In this document: one piece after another, positions 12,376 through 26,189 of the stretch
Layout: each line of letters opens with the position of its first letter
Position numbering within the stretch: the stretch's first letter is position 1
Origin: Coptis chinensis
Lineage: Eukaryota > Streptophyta > Magnoliopsida > Ranunculales > Ranunculaceae
NCBI GenBank assembly: GCA_015680905.1
Contig: CM027383.1
Location: 91,656,501-91,720,500 of the forward strand
Reading direction: 5' to 3'
DNA length: 64,000 bases
Notes under the pieces: generated by a model
What the model was told of the DNA's origin: nothing
Seen by the model: the letters and a program-made list of their open reading frames with translations, nothing else
Database searches by the model: none
Program-made: the position numbers and the translations under genes

Positions 12376-12966
12376 TTGAAATTCATTAACACTACCTACC
12401 GTATACAAACTTATAATTCAAATTAATTTTGAGTTTGGGTCTCTTTAACAATTAGATCTTCCTGTTAGCCTAGGAAGATCTCTTCGTTGGAAAAATTAAT
12501 CGTTTCGAAAACTTCTTCTTTTGATTCCGAAATATTTTTTGACCGATTCTTATTGGTTCGGTCACAAAAAAATCACTTCTTTTGATAACAGATCCTTGAT
12601 TGGTTACCATTTTTGAAATATTTTTCAATATTCAAAATTGAGCACCCGACCCTTTTTTAATCTGTTGGAAGTTTTATTTATTAATCCATATTGATTTGAA
12701 TACCTAACGAACTACCAATTTATTTCATTTTAATTACCTATCAAACCAATTCAATTGCCTGTCGAATTAAATTACATACTTATCAAGTTACCCATCTGTG
12801 CAAAGTTCGAACTTACAATTGAACTTGCCGATCAATTCAAATAACTATTGCTTACCCAAACCGATCAGCCATACTGATCAAACTAAAAATTCTATCAAGT
12901 TGCCAATCATTGCACCCAAAACCGATCAATTATTTTTTAAATAATTGTCGGTCAAACAATCAAAAT

Positions 12967-13185
12967 TTTTGATAACTATACAATCAAAATTGAGTATATA
13001 ACACAACTCCAAACTTTGCAACATGAGTTATCCCTTTTTGATAACCAATCTCCACATAATGTGAACAGTCTAGTATTTTGATAACTATACAATCAAAATT
13101 GAGTATATAACACAACTCCAAACTTTGCAACATGAGTTATCCCTTTTTGATAACCAATCTCCACATAATGTGAACAGTCTAGTAG
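12967..13185 (+). repeat. Tandem duplication of 109 bp
   Basis: The block starting ttttgataactatacaatca at 12967 is repeated almost exactly at 13076, through tgtgaacagtctagta. Two copies, head to tail, apparently a recent duplication inside the LTR element. Confidence 0.88.
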
Positions 13186-13341
13186 ACCAACCTCTCTTTT
13201 TGCCGATCCAATTTGTCCAGTTTGTTGATCCTCTGTATCCAGCAAAAACCAATCCTTCAATCTATTTTGGGTAACCCGATTATTTATTTCTTTAAAACTT
13301 AGCAAAAGCCCACTTAAAATGCCAACCCATCCCATCTAAAC

Positions 13342-16300
13342 TGTCACACCCCGAATTTCGACAGAATTCGGAAAAACATTATTTGTTCCCGACTCTTCGA
13401 TCTCTGAGGTGTGACGCACTCTCCACTTTCAAAAACCCATAAACAGTTTAAATATGCGGAAAATAAAAACTAATAAAAATTTTAACTTAAACAAAAGTCT
13501 TCTTCATTACCAAAAATTTACAAATGAAAATACAAATAACTTTGTCTCGACTGAAACTCTATATCACCTCGAGGGAAAACAAAACATATCCTGAGATGCA
13601 ACGCTAACGGAAACCACAAGCAGCAACCAATCTTCTTCAACACTAAACCTGTCAAAACTTATCAACTATGTTCATTGAATGAACACACCCGATAAGCAAA
13701 CATGCAAATCGGGTCAGCATTATAAAAATGTTGTGTGTGAGTAGCTCTAAAACAACATATACTTATACAAATATATACATAATCCATAATGGTTAGTTCC
13801 TCCACCGAGGCTCTTTAACTTTCAATCGACTAATATAACATACTCAAGTACAATAATTAAGGCAGGTAGTTCCTCCAATCGAGGCTTTTAACTTCCCACT
13901 AACCACACAACATACTATAACGCGATAATAAATAAGGCATGTAGTTCCTCCATCGAGAATTTTAGGTTCTAACTAAACAAATAACCAACCAAACATATTA
14001 CCATAATTATATTATTTCGGGCTTTCTTTGCGTGTCCCTAAAATTCACGCCGATCTATGTCTTACCTAGTTTCCCGGCTACCACAATCGCTACCCAACGC
14101 CCGAACATGTACATCCACATGCCTCCCCTTATATAATGTACCACTCGCTGGATGCGCGAACCACCTGGCGGGATGCGTAAGACACCGTAAATCCTCACAC
14201 CGGAAGCCATTATATAAGTAATGCCACTATTCGGCATAAAATATCGCGGCGTCAATCTCTATTTTTGCGAACGGAATAATCAAGCCACTATTCGCTACGA
14301 TTGCCCAACACATGGGTCAATCAACATCTTATATATCAAACTATTCGCTTCGATTGCCCAACACATGGGTCAATCAACATCTCATATATATACAACATCT
14401 TATATATCAAGCCACTATTGCCAATTACACGATTGCCCAACACATGAGTCAATCAACATCTCATATATATACAACATCTTATATATCAAAATCGCCACAC
14501 AGGTATGCATCACATGAGTTGTGGTAGTCAAAGGGTTCTAGGATTTTCGTTATTTAATTTATTCAGGTGTCATACATTTATGACTCATAAATATTCCACT
14601 ATATCACGCAAGTGTGTCAATTACCTTATTGCACTAAGCCACAATATTTAGAAATATCTCGATTATATCTAATAACCAATTTCATTCTTTTCACGTGCAA
14701 GATATTATTGCACTACGCCACAACCCGTGGGAAAATATCCACACATATTATACTACTTCATAGTAGCATCTCACATATAAAATAATAAAGCTTTTATACA
14801 TCTACGTCTCCAAAACTATTGCATTCAATATATATATCCCAACATATTACATAGTGTCACAATATCAACGCCAAATCTTAATTAGATAATGACAACCAAA
14901 TTTATATCACTTCCACAAAGATTTCAACATTTGATTTGTCCATACAATTTACAACATAAAATGTAGCACAATTAAACACTCTACAGTCCACAATCAAAGC
15001 CCAATATATATATATTGTTTTACACACTACTCACGTCAAATCATAATTAGATAATGACAAACAACGTTATATAATGTTCGACAACATTTTATTATTACAA
15101 TAGTCCATAAAATCAAATATGAGAAAAACTGGAAAAAGTCAACAGTCAACGGTCAAAGTCAACACATCATGGTCAACATGTCATGGTCAAAGTCAACATG
15201 CCATGGTCAAAGGTCAAAGTCAACCGTCAATGGTCAACGGTCAAAGTCAAAGTCAAACTGTTGTTTCTATGTTCATCAGGTTCAGGGTCATAGCCATGGT
15301 TCATGGCTAAGGTCAATGTGCATGGCTCATGGGCTCATGACCAAGGTAATGGTTCGGACCCAACTAGCCAAGCCCAAACCTTAGAACCCGAAAGTCTAAA
15401 ACCAACTTATTTATTCTACCTGACCCAATTGGGATCAATGTTAAGTCCTATGTGCTGGCCCAAGCAATCTTAGAAACTGGCCCAAAACAGTTAAGTGGTT
15501 CGGTCCAAAAACTTTAACTGAAACCGGCCCAACAAAACAATCTAAGTTCTGGCCCAAAGGCTTAAAAGAAAAAAAATTGACCAAACCAACCAAAACAGAA
15601 TCCGGCCCATACAAACAAATCAAATAAGGCCCAACTAAAACCAAAATAGAATCGGGCCCAACAACAAAACATGGTCGGCCCAAAAACTGAAACCGACCCA
15701 GGCCCAAGCCCAAGCCGACCAACAGTTCTTCTTCCTCACCCATTCTCTCCTCCACCACCACCAAAATCTGGCCACCATAATTCCAATCGACCACCCAAGC
15801 AAACCAATCAGTTTTAACCCTTGCAAAAACCCCTATAACATTAACAAAGCCAAAAATCCCAACTCTTAAATCCACCATCTTCTCCAAATCTAGATCTAAA
15901 ATCTTCGGCTGCCATTAAAGGTTCTTCCACCTCCACTCGACAGCCCCAACCATCCCCACTACCACCAAACAGTATCAAACAACCCACAACCATATCAAAT
16001 AATCAACCAAACAATCAAAAACGTACATAAAAAACGATTTACTGGAGGACGTCTGGGCGTGCCGCCATTAATGGCTTCCACCACCATTCAACAGCCCCCA
16101 CGCACTCAAACACTCTACCTTAGTCTAGGCAAAAGCCCAACACTCCAATCATACTCAAAAACAGCCCCAACCCCCGACGCCATTAACGCCTCCAAGCTTC
16201 CACCACACTCCCCAGCACCCAATCGACCATGCTAAACCCGACATTCATCATATATCAACAACCAATTAATATTAACATCACAGTATATAAAAAGTTTAAT

Positions 16301-16827
16301 CAAATCCATCAGGACGATTTGTCCGACGCCATTAGCGCTCTGTCGAGCTTTCGACAGTTTTAAGTTCAGAGTATCACAGTTTAACAGTTTAATTACAAAT
16401 CCGAAATTTCAATAAAGCTTAATAAAACAGATGGCACGAAGTCCAATACAACGGATAATGAACAGTAAAATTAGTGAAAACATAGGACAATAAAACGGTT
16501 TCTGTATTCCGGTGAAATAGCAAAAGAGCTACTCAATTGTGATGACAAATCCTACTTAATTTCTCCGAAGTCCAGCCGCCGTGGGCTCCACCCTCCGTAA
16601 ATCCAACTTTTCATCTCTCTTCCATCCATTTTTTATTTTATTTTTCTCTGAGCCCTATTTTCCAAAACAATGTGTTTATATACTTGGATCCGAAACCCAA
16701 GCCCAACACAGACTCGGGCCCAAAACCAGGCCCACGTATCCCGATCCAATCCGACGAATTTTGAAAATAAATAAATAAAAAATTAATTAAATAGATAAAA
16801 ACGTATTTTAAAAATACGGGCATTACA
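13342..16827 (+). mobile_element. Long solo LTR (about 3.5 kb), probably Tekay/Del-type chromovirus
   Basis: The unit starts TGTCACACCCCGAATTTCG and ends CGGGCATTACA, the usual terminal signature of long-LTR plant chromoviruses. It is flanked by near-identical pentamers (taaac at 13337-13341, taaat at 16828-16832). I find no gag or pol coding sequence over 3.48 kb, and the sequence on either side is the same satellite-bearing element. That fits a solo LTR inserted into 8622-27740. A two-LTR element whose inner parts I failed to see is a less likely alternative. Confidence 0.65.
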
Positions 16828-17872
16828 TAAATAGTCATTAGCCATTTAGCCCTCCCGATTTTTCTAACTGCCCATTACAATTTATATAACCCAATTTTGA
16901 TTTTTGCCTACACAAGTCCCAACTTCTAAATTGCCGATCATTTCATCTAATATCTCATTATACCAAACTGTCATTGTATTTTAAAAGCTGGCCCTTATAT
17001 CTTTCGGCCGGCTTCTTATATTTCAATCTATTTCGAATGGTGCAATTTAAGCCGATCACCTTTGGTCTTCTTACAAAATAAGTTTCACCAAACTTATACA
17101 AATTCCTCAAATAATATATCTAGCCAATCTACCTTTGGTGCAATTTCTTTGTTTTTAATTACCTATCACACCAATTTCATTGACTATCAAATTACCAATT
17201 TGTTTGAGGTTGGTGATTGAACTTGTGATTGATCTTGCCGATTAGTTTTATAACTGTTTGTTAAACCATCAGCTTGTCAGTCCATTTCAATTACTCAAAC
17301 AGATGAACTTGCAGATCAACAAATCAACCATTTAAGCGGTCAGTTTTTCGAAAATGAATCTTTGCAATCAAGTTGCCGACCAATTACCAATTCAAAATTT
17401 ATTTTTTTGAAGGATGCTCAGTAACCCAACAATACACTCCAAGATCATACTAATTCTTTTATTTTTATTAGCAATTAATTTTATTCCCGATCGATTTGCG
17501 GTTTGTCAATCCCTTTGAATTGAATTGCAGCTGGTATTGCCGACCCTATTCAACAATAAAAAACAAGAAAATCTATTCTAGCCTTTGAATTACATTTGGA
17601 AGGAAATTATTTCGAAGAAGTGCCGATCAAGTTGATAGGTAGAAACCTTTTGGTTTTTGCCGATCCTTTGAGGTGACCGACGAGTCAATCTTCTCAGAAT
17701 TGCTACTGAAAAAGTTCGAACATGCAATCTGCTATTTTTTCGAATGCGTCTTCAGTCAATCTTCTCAGAATTGCCGCTGGTTTTGAATCTGCTATTTTTT
17801 CAAACAATCCGCTATTTTTTCGAACCCCGATTTTGAATTATGGGATTGAATTGCCGCTGGTTTCAAAATAAT
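16828..17872. other. Interior of the Tat-like element, non-coding
   Basis: AT-rich with recurring gccgatc words, matching the style of 12420-13340, so this is the same element continuing after the nested LTR. Near 17680-17860 the strings tcaatcttctcagaattgc and atctgctattttttcgaa are each locally duplicated. No coding exon is seen. Confidence 0.6.
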
Positions 17873-18967
17873 TGATAACCGTAAAAACAATAGAATCCTA
17901 AATATTAATGTTAACAACACTAATACGTAATCCTACCGTTCTTACGTTTAAATCAATTTTTCTTACTCTCAAAACATAATCATGCAATATAATGAGTAAG
18001 GATTCGTTCCACTCTTAACTCTCAAGACTTAAACAAATTCAACTAATCAAACCCAAATAGAACAATGGTGAGAGTAATGATTTGATGTGAAATTTCTATA
18101 CTACCATTCCCAACACAAGAACAATAGTAACAATAAGACATAATTAAATATAAACTGAAATTAAAACTAATTTAGAACTAAGATTGTGAATAACTAATTA
18201 TGAATTTAAGACAACTAAATCTAAATAAGAATTTAAGCAATAATCTAAATTGAAATGAAGAACTAATACTTTATTCTAAAAACTAAATATGATTCTAAAC
18301 TACTAATTGAATGAATGTAAAAAAAACTAGATCTAGAACTAAGGTTTAATGGCTACTTTTCTTATCCTAACCTAATTTATTTTCTAACCTAACTATCTAC
18401 CATTAACAAAGAGTCAAGCTTTTGTTTTTATACTTTCAGATCCAAAAATCGTGCATGGGCTTGGAGCCATGTTTTGGGCCGGAAAATCGGGCCCAAAACC
18501 CAATTTCTTTAGTCCAAAATGGGCTCTTCAGCTGTAGTTGGCTTTGACAGATATTTCGTTCACTTTTGCTCATCTAATTGGGTCAAGGCTTGGACTATTG
18601 GAAAGCTCTTTTCGAGCTGGTCGTTTTGACATAAGATACTCCCAATTCCGAGGTCTGAGTCCAAAGATACGACCTTTGGAAGTTCTGCTGACTTGTGCAC
18701 TGTTTCTGTCCGTGTTGACTTTTCAGCTTTTGACCGGGCTTTACAAAGGCTTTGTCTCCTTGAATCTTGGCCATTATTCACATAACTCCTTAGCAACCGA
18801 CCTTTGCTCCTTTATCTCGCTAAAGTGGCACATTTCTGCACATAATTGACTTTGAAGCCCGAAATGCATAAAACACGAATCGAAGATTAACTCTTAATTA
18901 TTACTCACATAATTGGTCTTAAAGTATGATGGTTAAGGGTTAAAACTACAATTTTGGGCTCTTATCA
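17873..18967 (-). repeat. 3' LTR of the Athila-like element
   Basis: Aligned by eye to 24704-25807 along nearly its whole length. It starts and ends with the short inverted pair TGATAA/TTATCA. Confidence 0.88.
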
Positions 18968-21900
18968 AACCACCTCCAAACAGCATTTTGCTTGTCCTCA
19001 AGCAAAGATGAGAAATTAGAATAAGTGACCAAAAATGGAGTTCTATCTACTCGTTTTCACTGTCGCGATTGTCAGATTGACCATATGCAACAAAGGACTT
19101 AAACCACTAGGAATTCCCTAGTGGACGAAGTTATAGCCTCGTGGAGAGTTTTCCAAGTGAAGGTACTCACAAACTTCATCTATACTACAACGACTAAGAA
19201 ATAAAACTATTGTTTCCTTATTTATGTCTCAATTATCTATACATCTCACTAAGAAAATGAATAAGAATAACCAAGTCAAAACCTAAGCTAATATATGCAT
19301 AATAATCAATCATTTATGATACAAATATATATACTATGAGTAATACTATGAAATGCCTAGCAGTGTTCGTTTTCAAAAACTCTAATAGCTTCCTTAAGTA
19401 GGTCCTCACATAAATGTCAAGACAAAAACCACTCGATTTTTCCTCAAGTTTAAGCTATTATTCCAAGTGCAAGGTGGGCACACTTTACCTTACAATCTTC
19501 AATGACAAACAAGGAAGCCGAGTCGATCAAACACATCCGCCACTTACTATCACACTAACATATTCCTAATTGAGCTAGAGGTCTTTATTAGGTGTGCGGG
19601 GATTAGGAGATGGTTTAAGAAGGAAGGAAATGGATATTCAAAATGACAAGTCCGAGATAATAGAGTCTTCATATTATGTAACTTAGAGAAAACCTTGTTA
19701 TTTTCTTTTTTTTCTATACTTTGTTTCCATCCTTAGCCATATTTTTCTTTTTATTTTTTTTGGCTTTTGACTCCCTTTTATTCTATTTTTGGAGTTTTTA
19801 TTTATTTTTTTTTTTTTTCTTTTCCTTGGATGGAAACTTCTTTTCTTTTCCAAGCAACTAACTAATTTTTGTTTACATGTGTTTTTTCTCTTCTTCTTTC
19901 TTCACTCATTCTATTATTAGACTTATTCTAGATTGGGTAAGTTGAATTTTTTATTTTGTTTTGTTTTTGTAACAGTGGTAAAAGGAATTGTGGTTTATGG
20001 AAGGCTAAAGAAAGGCTCGTAAGGGCTTACTTAGCGGAAAATAATTCATAGGTTTGAATTTCTGGCTATATCGATCCAAAGAGGGCCTAAATTCTCGCTT
20101 AGGATATGGCATAGTGATCAAGCAAGTGGACGGTGATTTATCTATCCGATTTTACTTCTCCCTTGTGTCATTTCTCAAATGTTTCACTCATATAAGGCTT
20201 TAGGCTATATTCTCACAAGATTTGTAGAATAAGTACTCTAGCCTAGATTTTAAACTTATCGCCAAACAATCATAGATACTCATGTAATATATTTATAGAT
20301 AGATGCAAAGATTATTACCTACATATTAACTTAAGTTTCTAAAAACTATTCTAATGCAAAAGCTACGTGAGAATTCTAGATTATTAAGAGCATAGAGAAA
20401 GAAACAATACCAATATTCCTAAGTGTATAACATAAACTTTTTATTTTATTTTTATTTTTATTTTTATTATTTTTAAGACAAATAATACGTAATATACAAC
20501 CTAATATATGCTTAACATTTACATCGTGTTTCTATACCACCCCCAAACAATTTGGGAGAAGGGGGTTCATGAAACAATTCAATGACACAATTAAATTATG
20601 TAACTAACTAATTTTTATAATTTTTAATATTTTATAAATAAAAGTGCGTAATTTACATCCTAAAAGTGTCTAATTTTTGCAAATGTTTCTATCCCACCCC
20701 CAAACAATCGAACGCTTTGTTCTCAAAGTGTAAAGAGATAAGGAAATAATTTACCATAGAAACGTGGCAAAAAAATTGGTAAGCACTGTGAATGTAAATA
20801 TTGTAAAGATGATATGATAATATGAAGCACAATTAAACTGGTATCGCTAAATAAATAACACAAACGCATCGAGTAAACATGACAGGCTTAGGGTGGCAAC
20901 ATGATTTGAAATGAATACCAAAATACGCCACCCCCAAACAAAATTGGAAAACTCTTTTTAAGTTTGAAAATTTTATTTGGCCTATACTCCAGAAAGTTGG
21001 TATTGTACGAAAACTTGGGTCTTTTAAAGTCAGATTCCCTAAGACTTACTAATATATGTTTATGTTTTTATTTTATTTAGTTTTTATATGTTTGATTTTT
21101 AGAAAAACAAAACAAAATTACGATAAAGAAATAAAAATGAAACTCACTCCATAGAGAAGCACTACTCAATCCACGTAAAAAAAGTGCAAGAGATAAATGC
21201 GTGAGTCACATGAAACGTAGACTAAGAATCCGACACTTACAACCACTCACTCCAAAAGGAGGGTCCGGTTGCCTTAATGGTGCACTCCCATAACATAAGA
21301 TTGGAATGGAGTACACCGAAGAATAAAATGAGTCTTTTATAGTCAGATACTCGAGACTTTATCTAATATATATATATTAAAATGCAGTTTACCATATATC
21401 AACAATCGAAAAAGTTGTGGGTCTTTCCACAAATAATTAACATGGAATGTACCATCAAACAGAATTAAGCACCAAGATTTCCTATGACGTAGCTTAGTGG
21501 AATGAGAGCAAAGTCTTATAGATCTAAAACCTAATCGAGCATACAGTTTCTTCTTTGTCCTCCAACGAAGGGGTGCCAAGTAAATGAACGTGAGAAAATT
21601 GATGGTTGTGGAAGATACATAGGATGTGGATAATTTTGAGAAGGAAAAAATGGAAAAAATGAAAAAGTGTCAGGTGGCTTGTCCTTGGGTGTTACTTCTT
21701 CACCAGTTGGTTTTAGATAGTTATGAAGTATAGGAGAAACGCCAAGGTCAAGTACAAACTCAATGGTTCTTTGAAAAGGTAGAGGGCGAGGAACATTCGT
21801 GATGGAAGGTGAATGAGTGACATGAGGATGTGAGGTGGGTGAATGGTGTTCAACTAGTGTTCTTAGGTCTATATCATCAGAGGCCTTGAGATATGCAAGA

Positions 21901-24703
21901 CATTCCTCAATAGGTGGGTAAGAAGAATCACTGGGATAGAGGGTGAAAAAATTCTTCCGGCCATGGCCAAGAGATGAATGGATGTCAATAGGAGAGAACT
22001 CGCGAGGGCAAGCAAAAGAATGGTTGCAAAAGAGTCGGAAGGAAATCCTCCTTGATGTTATCTATGTCTAGGGAGTAGAAATTGTGATCCTTGTCTTCTT
22101 CCATAAGAGGGGTATCTACTAGTGTGGGGACTAAAGTGTCGGTCATTGACTAATGTGAGGTACAAAACTCTCAATGGACTTCACTTCCCTTCTACAGCAA
22201 ACCTAGTTGTCCCCTCGTTTTTGTCTAAACATGTTAACTTCTACAGAAAATTTTTCAAAAGAAAGAGTCATTGAGCCATCCCGACAATTGATTTGGGCAT
22301 TGGCGGTTGCCAAGAAAGGACGCCCTAAGATGATGGGAATGGAATCATGAGCAACTTCGCGGTCAAGAATAACAAAGTCGGCCTGGATAGTAAAAATCCT
22401 GAACTTTAACGAGAATATTTTCAACTACACCCTGGGATACTTAATAGAACGATCGGCTAACCGCAAAGTCATTTTGGTTGGTTGAAGTTTTGTTAGACCT
22501 AGTTGTTTATATAAATAAAAAGGGAGTAAGTTAACACTCGCCCCGTGTCTAATAAAGCAGTTGTTATGAAGGTATCACCTAAGGTGCATCAGACAAAGAG
22601 GACGACCTGGGGTCCTTGTACTTAACAATTCCGATTATGTTTAGATAAAGAGGGATATTGTTCGATTAAGAATGCTTCGTGGGGTATGTTGGTTTTCCTC
22701 TTCTTGGTGCACAACTCTTTTAGAAACTTAGCGTGTCCAGGTAGACTTTTTATAGCTTCTAGAAAAGGTAGGTTTATAGTCAAATTTTTAAATACTTCCC
22801 TAATCTCATCAAAATTCTTGTCCTTTTAAACACAACTAGTCTTTGGGGATATGGTGCTTTATCGCTATTTTTAGCAGAAGGGATAAAAGTATTATTAGTC
22901 TTTGTTTTATCTCTAGCCGTTTTTCAGCTAGGTGTCCATATTGGAACCTCTACAGGTGTAGGGTCTTCACTTTCTATTATTAGGTCTTGTAATGTTTTCC
23001 TTTTGGTTGTGGTTTAACCGGGGTACTTCTACTTTGGTTTATATTGTAGGTCTTCAGTTTCTATTATAGTATTTGGTATGGAATCATTTTTAGTTTGTGG
23101 GTAATCTTTAGGCATAGTCACTTGGTTATCAACTACTCGCCCTTAACAAGGAACGGCGGTAGTGGATCACCAGTAGTCCCTTTGGTTTATATTACCATTA
23201 CAAGAAATACCGCTTTTATTTCAAAAGGCGGTGTTTGTTGACTTAGGATTAGGCACTGCTTGACTTGGAAACATGCAGGTTTGGTTATTATTTTGGTTAG
23301 AAGATATGTCAATAACCTTTTGGCACAAAGACTACATCATTTGCATCATTTGTTTCATCATATTAGAGTTTTGATCATGCTGATCTTTCATCAGGTTAGA
23401 GTTTTGTTGCATAATTTGATTTTGTTTCTCCAACAAGGTCACTACTACTTTGTCTGTAGATGGTTGTATTGGAATTAAAGCTTGTTGAGCGTTCATGTCT
23501 TGATGTTGATAGTTCTGGGTTATGGGTACTAAACCTCTATTCTGGTCACCTAAGTTCCATTGTCCTTGATGTTGAGTTAACTGGTTGAAGTGTGATGGTT
23601 GTGGTGGTGTTTGTGCATAGACAAGAGGACAATAGAAGTCGGAATGCTCAAGACTACAAATGCACATTACAACGAAAGTAGAGTTAATATTTATGACTGG
23701 AGTGGGTTGTTGTTGAACAGAGATGGCATCTACCTTTTTAGTGAGGGCATCGATAAGAGTTTTAAGCTTGGGATCATATTTAACCTCAAGAGAAGAAGGA
23801 GAGGAGCGGGAGGAATCGTTACCTCCCCAATTGTTGTTCTTCTTAGATTGATCTTCTAAGAATTTATAAGCCTCCAAGGCTCCTTTACTAAGAAAACTAC
23901 CCCTACCATGATATCTAGAACCTCCTTATGATAATGTGGAAGCCCCTTGAAGAAAGCACGAATAAGTGTGTCTTTCGCAAGATTATGATCTTGGGCATTC
24001 AATGAGAAAGATCGGTGAAACGATTCCGTGCCTCCGAAAAGGATTCATGAGGATTTCGGGTGAAGAAATGAATCTTGTGAAGCATTTCATCCTGTCTTGA
24101 TGGTGGGTAAAACTGTTCCATGAACAATTGAACAAGTTGAGCCCATGAGTCCACAGAGTTTGGCGTATGGGCAGTTAACCAAGACGCCTTTATCGGGCTA
24201 AGGTGAAAGGGAATACCCCGGTTTAATTTGTTCCGCACCAACCGTAGGATGGTGGAATGTTGTTAGGACTTGTTCAATCCTACGATGTAGCCGATAAGGT
24301 TTTTCATGGTCTAAACCATGAAAAATGGGTAAAAAATTAAAATATTTGGGGGATTCGGAAATCCCCATCGGTCTACTAGAATGATGCAAGATTTTGGGGC
24401 TATCGCCAAGGCTTTGTAGAAGTCGAGAGAGGAGTCTCTCTTTCTTGACCATTATATCAGTGGTGTGTGTGAAATTCTTAGATAGGCTTGTGGTATTTAT
24501 ATCTACGAAAAACAAGCCTGATTATACTAGAATTAAAACTCCTCTGACAAAAGAAACGAGGAGTGGAAGAAGGGAATACCTGATTGCGTCCTTGCTTCGC
24601 TTATAAATAGCGTCTTGTTCACGCGTGTTCAATGTATATAACAAGTTATAACATTAAAAAACTTGAAAATTGAAAATTTGAATCAAACCTGCGGAAATCC
24701 ATT

Positions 24704-25807
24704 TGATAACCGTAAAAACAATAGAATCCTAAATATTAATGTTAACAACACTAATACGTAATCCTACCGTTCTTACGTTTAAATCAATTCTTCTTACTCT
24801 CAAAACATAATCATGCAATATAATGAGTAAGGATTCGTTCCACTCTTAACTCTCAAGACTTAAACAAATTCAACTAATCAAACCCAAATAGAACAATGGT
24901 GAGAGTAATGATTTGATGTGAAATTTCTATACTACCATTCCCAACACAAGAACAATAATAACAATAAGACATAATTAAATATAAACTGAAATTAAAACTA
25001 ATTTAGAACTAAGATTGTGAATAACTAATTATGAATTTAAGACAACTAAATCTAAATAAGAATTTAAGCAATAATCTAAATTGAAATTAAGAACTAATAC
25101 TTTATTCTAAAAACTAAATATGATTCTAAACTACTAATTGAATGAATGTAAAAAACTAGATCTAAAACTAAGGTTTAATGGCTACTTTTCTTATCCTAAC
25201 CTAATTTATTTTCTAACCTAACTATTTACCATTAAAAAAGAGTCAAGCTTTTGTTTTTATACTTTCAGATCCAAAAATCGTGCATGGGCTTGGAGCCATG
25301 TTTTGGGCCGGAAAATCGGGCCCAAAACCCAATTTCTTTAGTCCAAAATGGGCTCTTCACCGCAGTTGGTTGGCTTCGACAGATATTTCGTCCACTTTTG
25401 CTCCTCTGATTGGGTCAAGGCTTGGACCATTGGAAAGCTCTTCGAGCCGGTCGTTTTGACATAAGATACTCCCAATTCCGAGGTCCGAGTCCAAAGATAC
25501 GGCCTTTGAAGTTCTCACGACTCACAAGATTTTGCTTTCGTCGTGTTGACTTTTCAGCTTTTGGCCGGGGGGCTTTTTTACAAAGGCTTTGTCTCCCTGA
25601 ATCTTGGCCATTATTCACGTAATTCCTTAGCAACCGACCTTTTGCTCCTTTATCTCGCTTAAAGTGGCACATTTCTCGCACATAATGGACTTTGAAGCAC
25701 GAAATGCATAAAACACGCGAATCGATTAACTCTTAATTATTACTCACATAATTGGTCTTAAAGTATGATGGTTAAGGGGTTAAAACTACAGTTTTGGGCT
25801 CTTATCA
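24704..25807 (-). repeat. 5' LTR of the Athila-like element
   Basis: Partner of 17873-18967. Most differences between the two copies fall in the last 450 bp in plus-strand order. Confidence 0.88.
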
Positions 25808-25854
25808 ACAATCTACTCAAAACTTGTGCGCCAAAGATATGCTTTGGAAACCAT

Positions 25855-26170
25855 GATGACTCTTGGTAGCGGCTGGGCTACATCCACCCCTCACGCTTAC
25901 ATTGGTTGAGCTTCTGAAATTTGTGCTTTTTGCAAACTTTTCTGTTGTTGGAATGAATGTGAGTTTGATGTGGAATTCTATTGGATTTTATCAGATAGCA
26001 AAGCTAAGTGTGATCCCGGTGTGCTGCTCTCTGAAGGTTGTCTTGGATAAGGTATGGTACTCAAGAGACACAAAACTTAGTATAACACTGGTTCTCCTGG
26101 GTGCAGTGTTGGCATATGCACTATTACCGATGTCTGTGTCAATGGAAAAGGATTCATTTCAATGTTTTTG
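25855..26170 (+). pseudogene. Captured fragment of a nucleotide-sugar transporter gene (URGT/UXT type)
   Basis: The plus strand reads through [27 protein letters not shown] and [16 protein letters not shown]. These are hallmark strings of the plant NST-KT group (UDP-rhamnose/UDP-galactose and UDP-xylose transporters, Golgi multi-pass proteins). About 90 codons of similarity continue without an intron, then decay into ALLPMSVSM where family members read TVTDVSVN. Only one or two membrane segments of a protein of roughly 340 aa are present, so it cannot encode a transporter. It lies inside the LTR element 8622-27740, directly after the Athila insertion. Capture by the element is my inference. 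A processed pseudogene inserted secondarily is an alternative. Confidence 0.75.
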
Positions 26171-26189
26171 GTCTCTGAGTGAGAAGAAG

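Larger units (their letters stand above)
17873..25807 (-). mobile_element. Athila-like Ty3/gypsy retrotransposon, degraded
   Basis: LTRs at 17873-18967 (1095 bp) and 24704-25807 (1104 bp) start TGATAACCG and end CTCTTATCA. Flanking pentamers ataat (17868-17872) and acaat (25808-25812) are a near-perfect target duplication. Coding remnants lie on the minus strand: gag-like stretches at about 23300-24520 and an aspartic-protease-like stretch at about 22200-22430 with IILGRPFLATANAQI, typical of the Athila lineage. A purine tract (tttggaggtggtt, minus strand) adjoins the 18967 side, so the 5' LTR is 24704-25807. No reverse transcriptase or integrase remnant is seen. The frames are broken in many places. 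LTR identity is roughly 96-97% by eye, which suggests an age of a few million years or less. Confidence 0.86.

Noticed and set aside
15119-15384. Frames built on gtcaa/catggtcaa repeats inside the long solo LTR
   Set aside because: Simple-sequence repetition of a short word in LTR DNA; no protein character.
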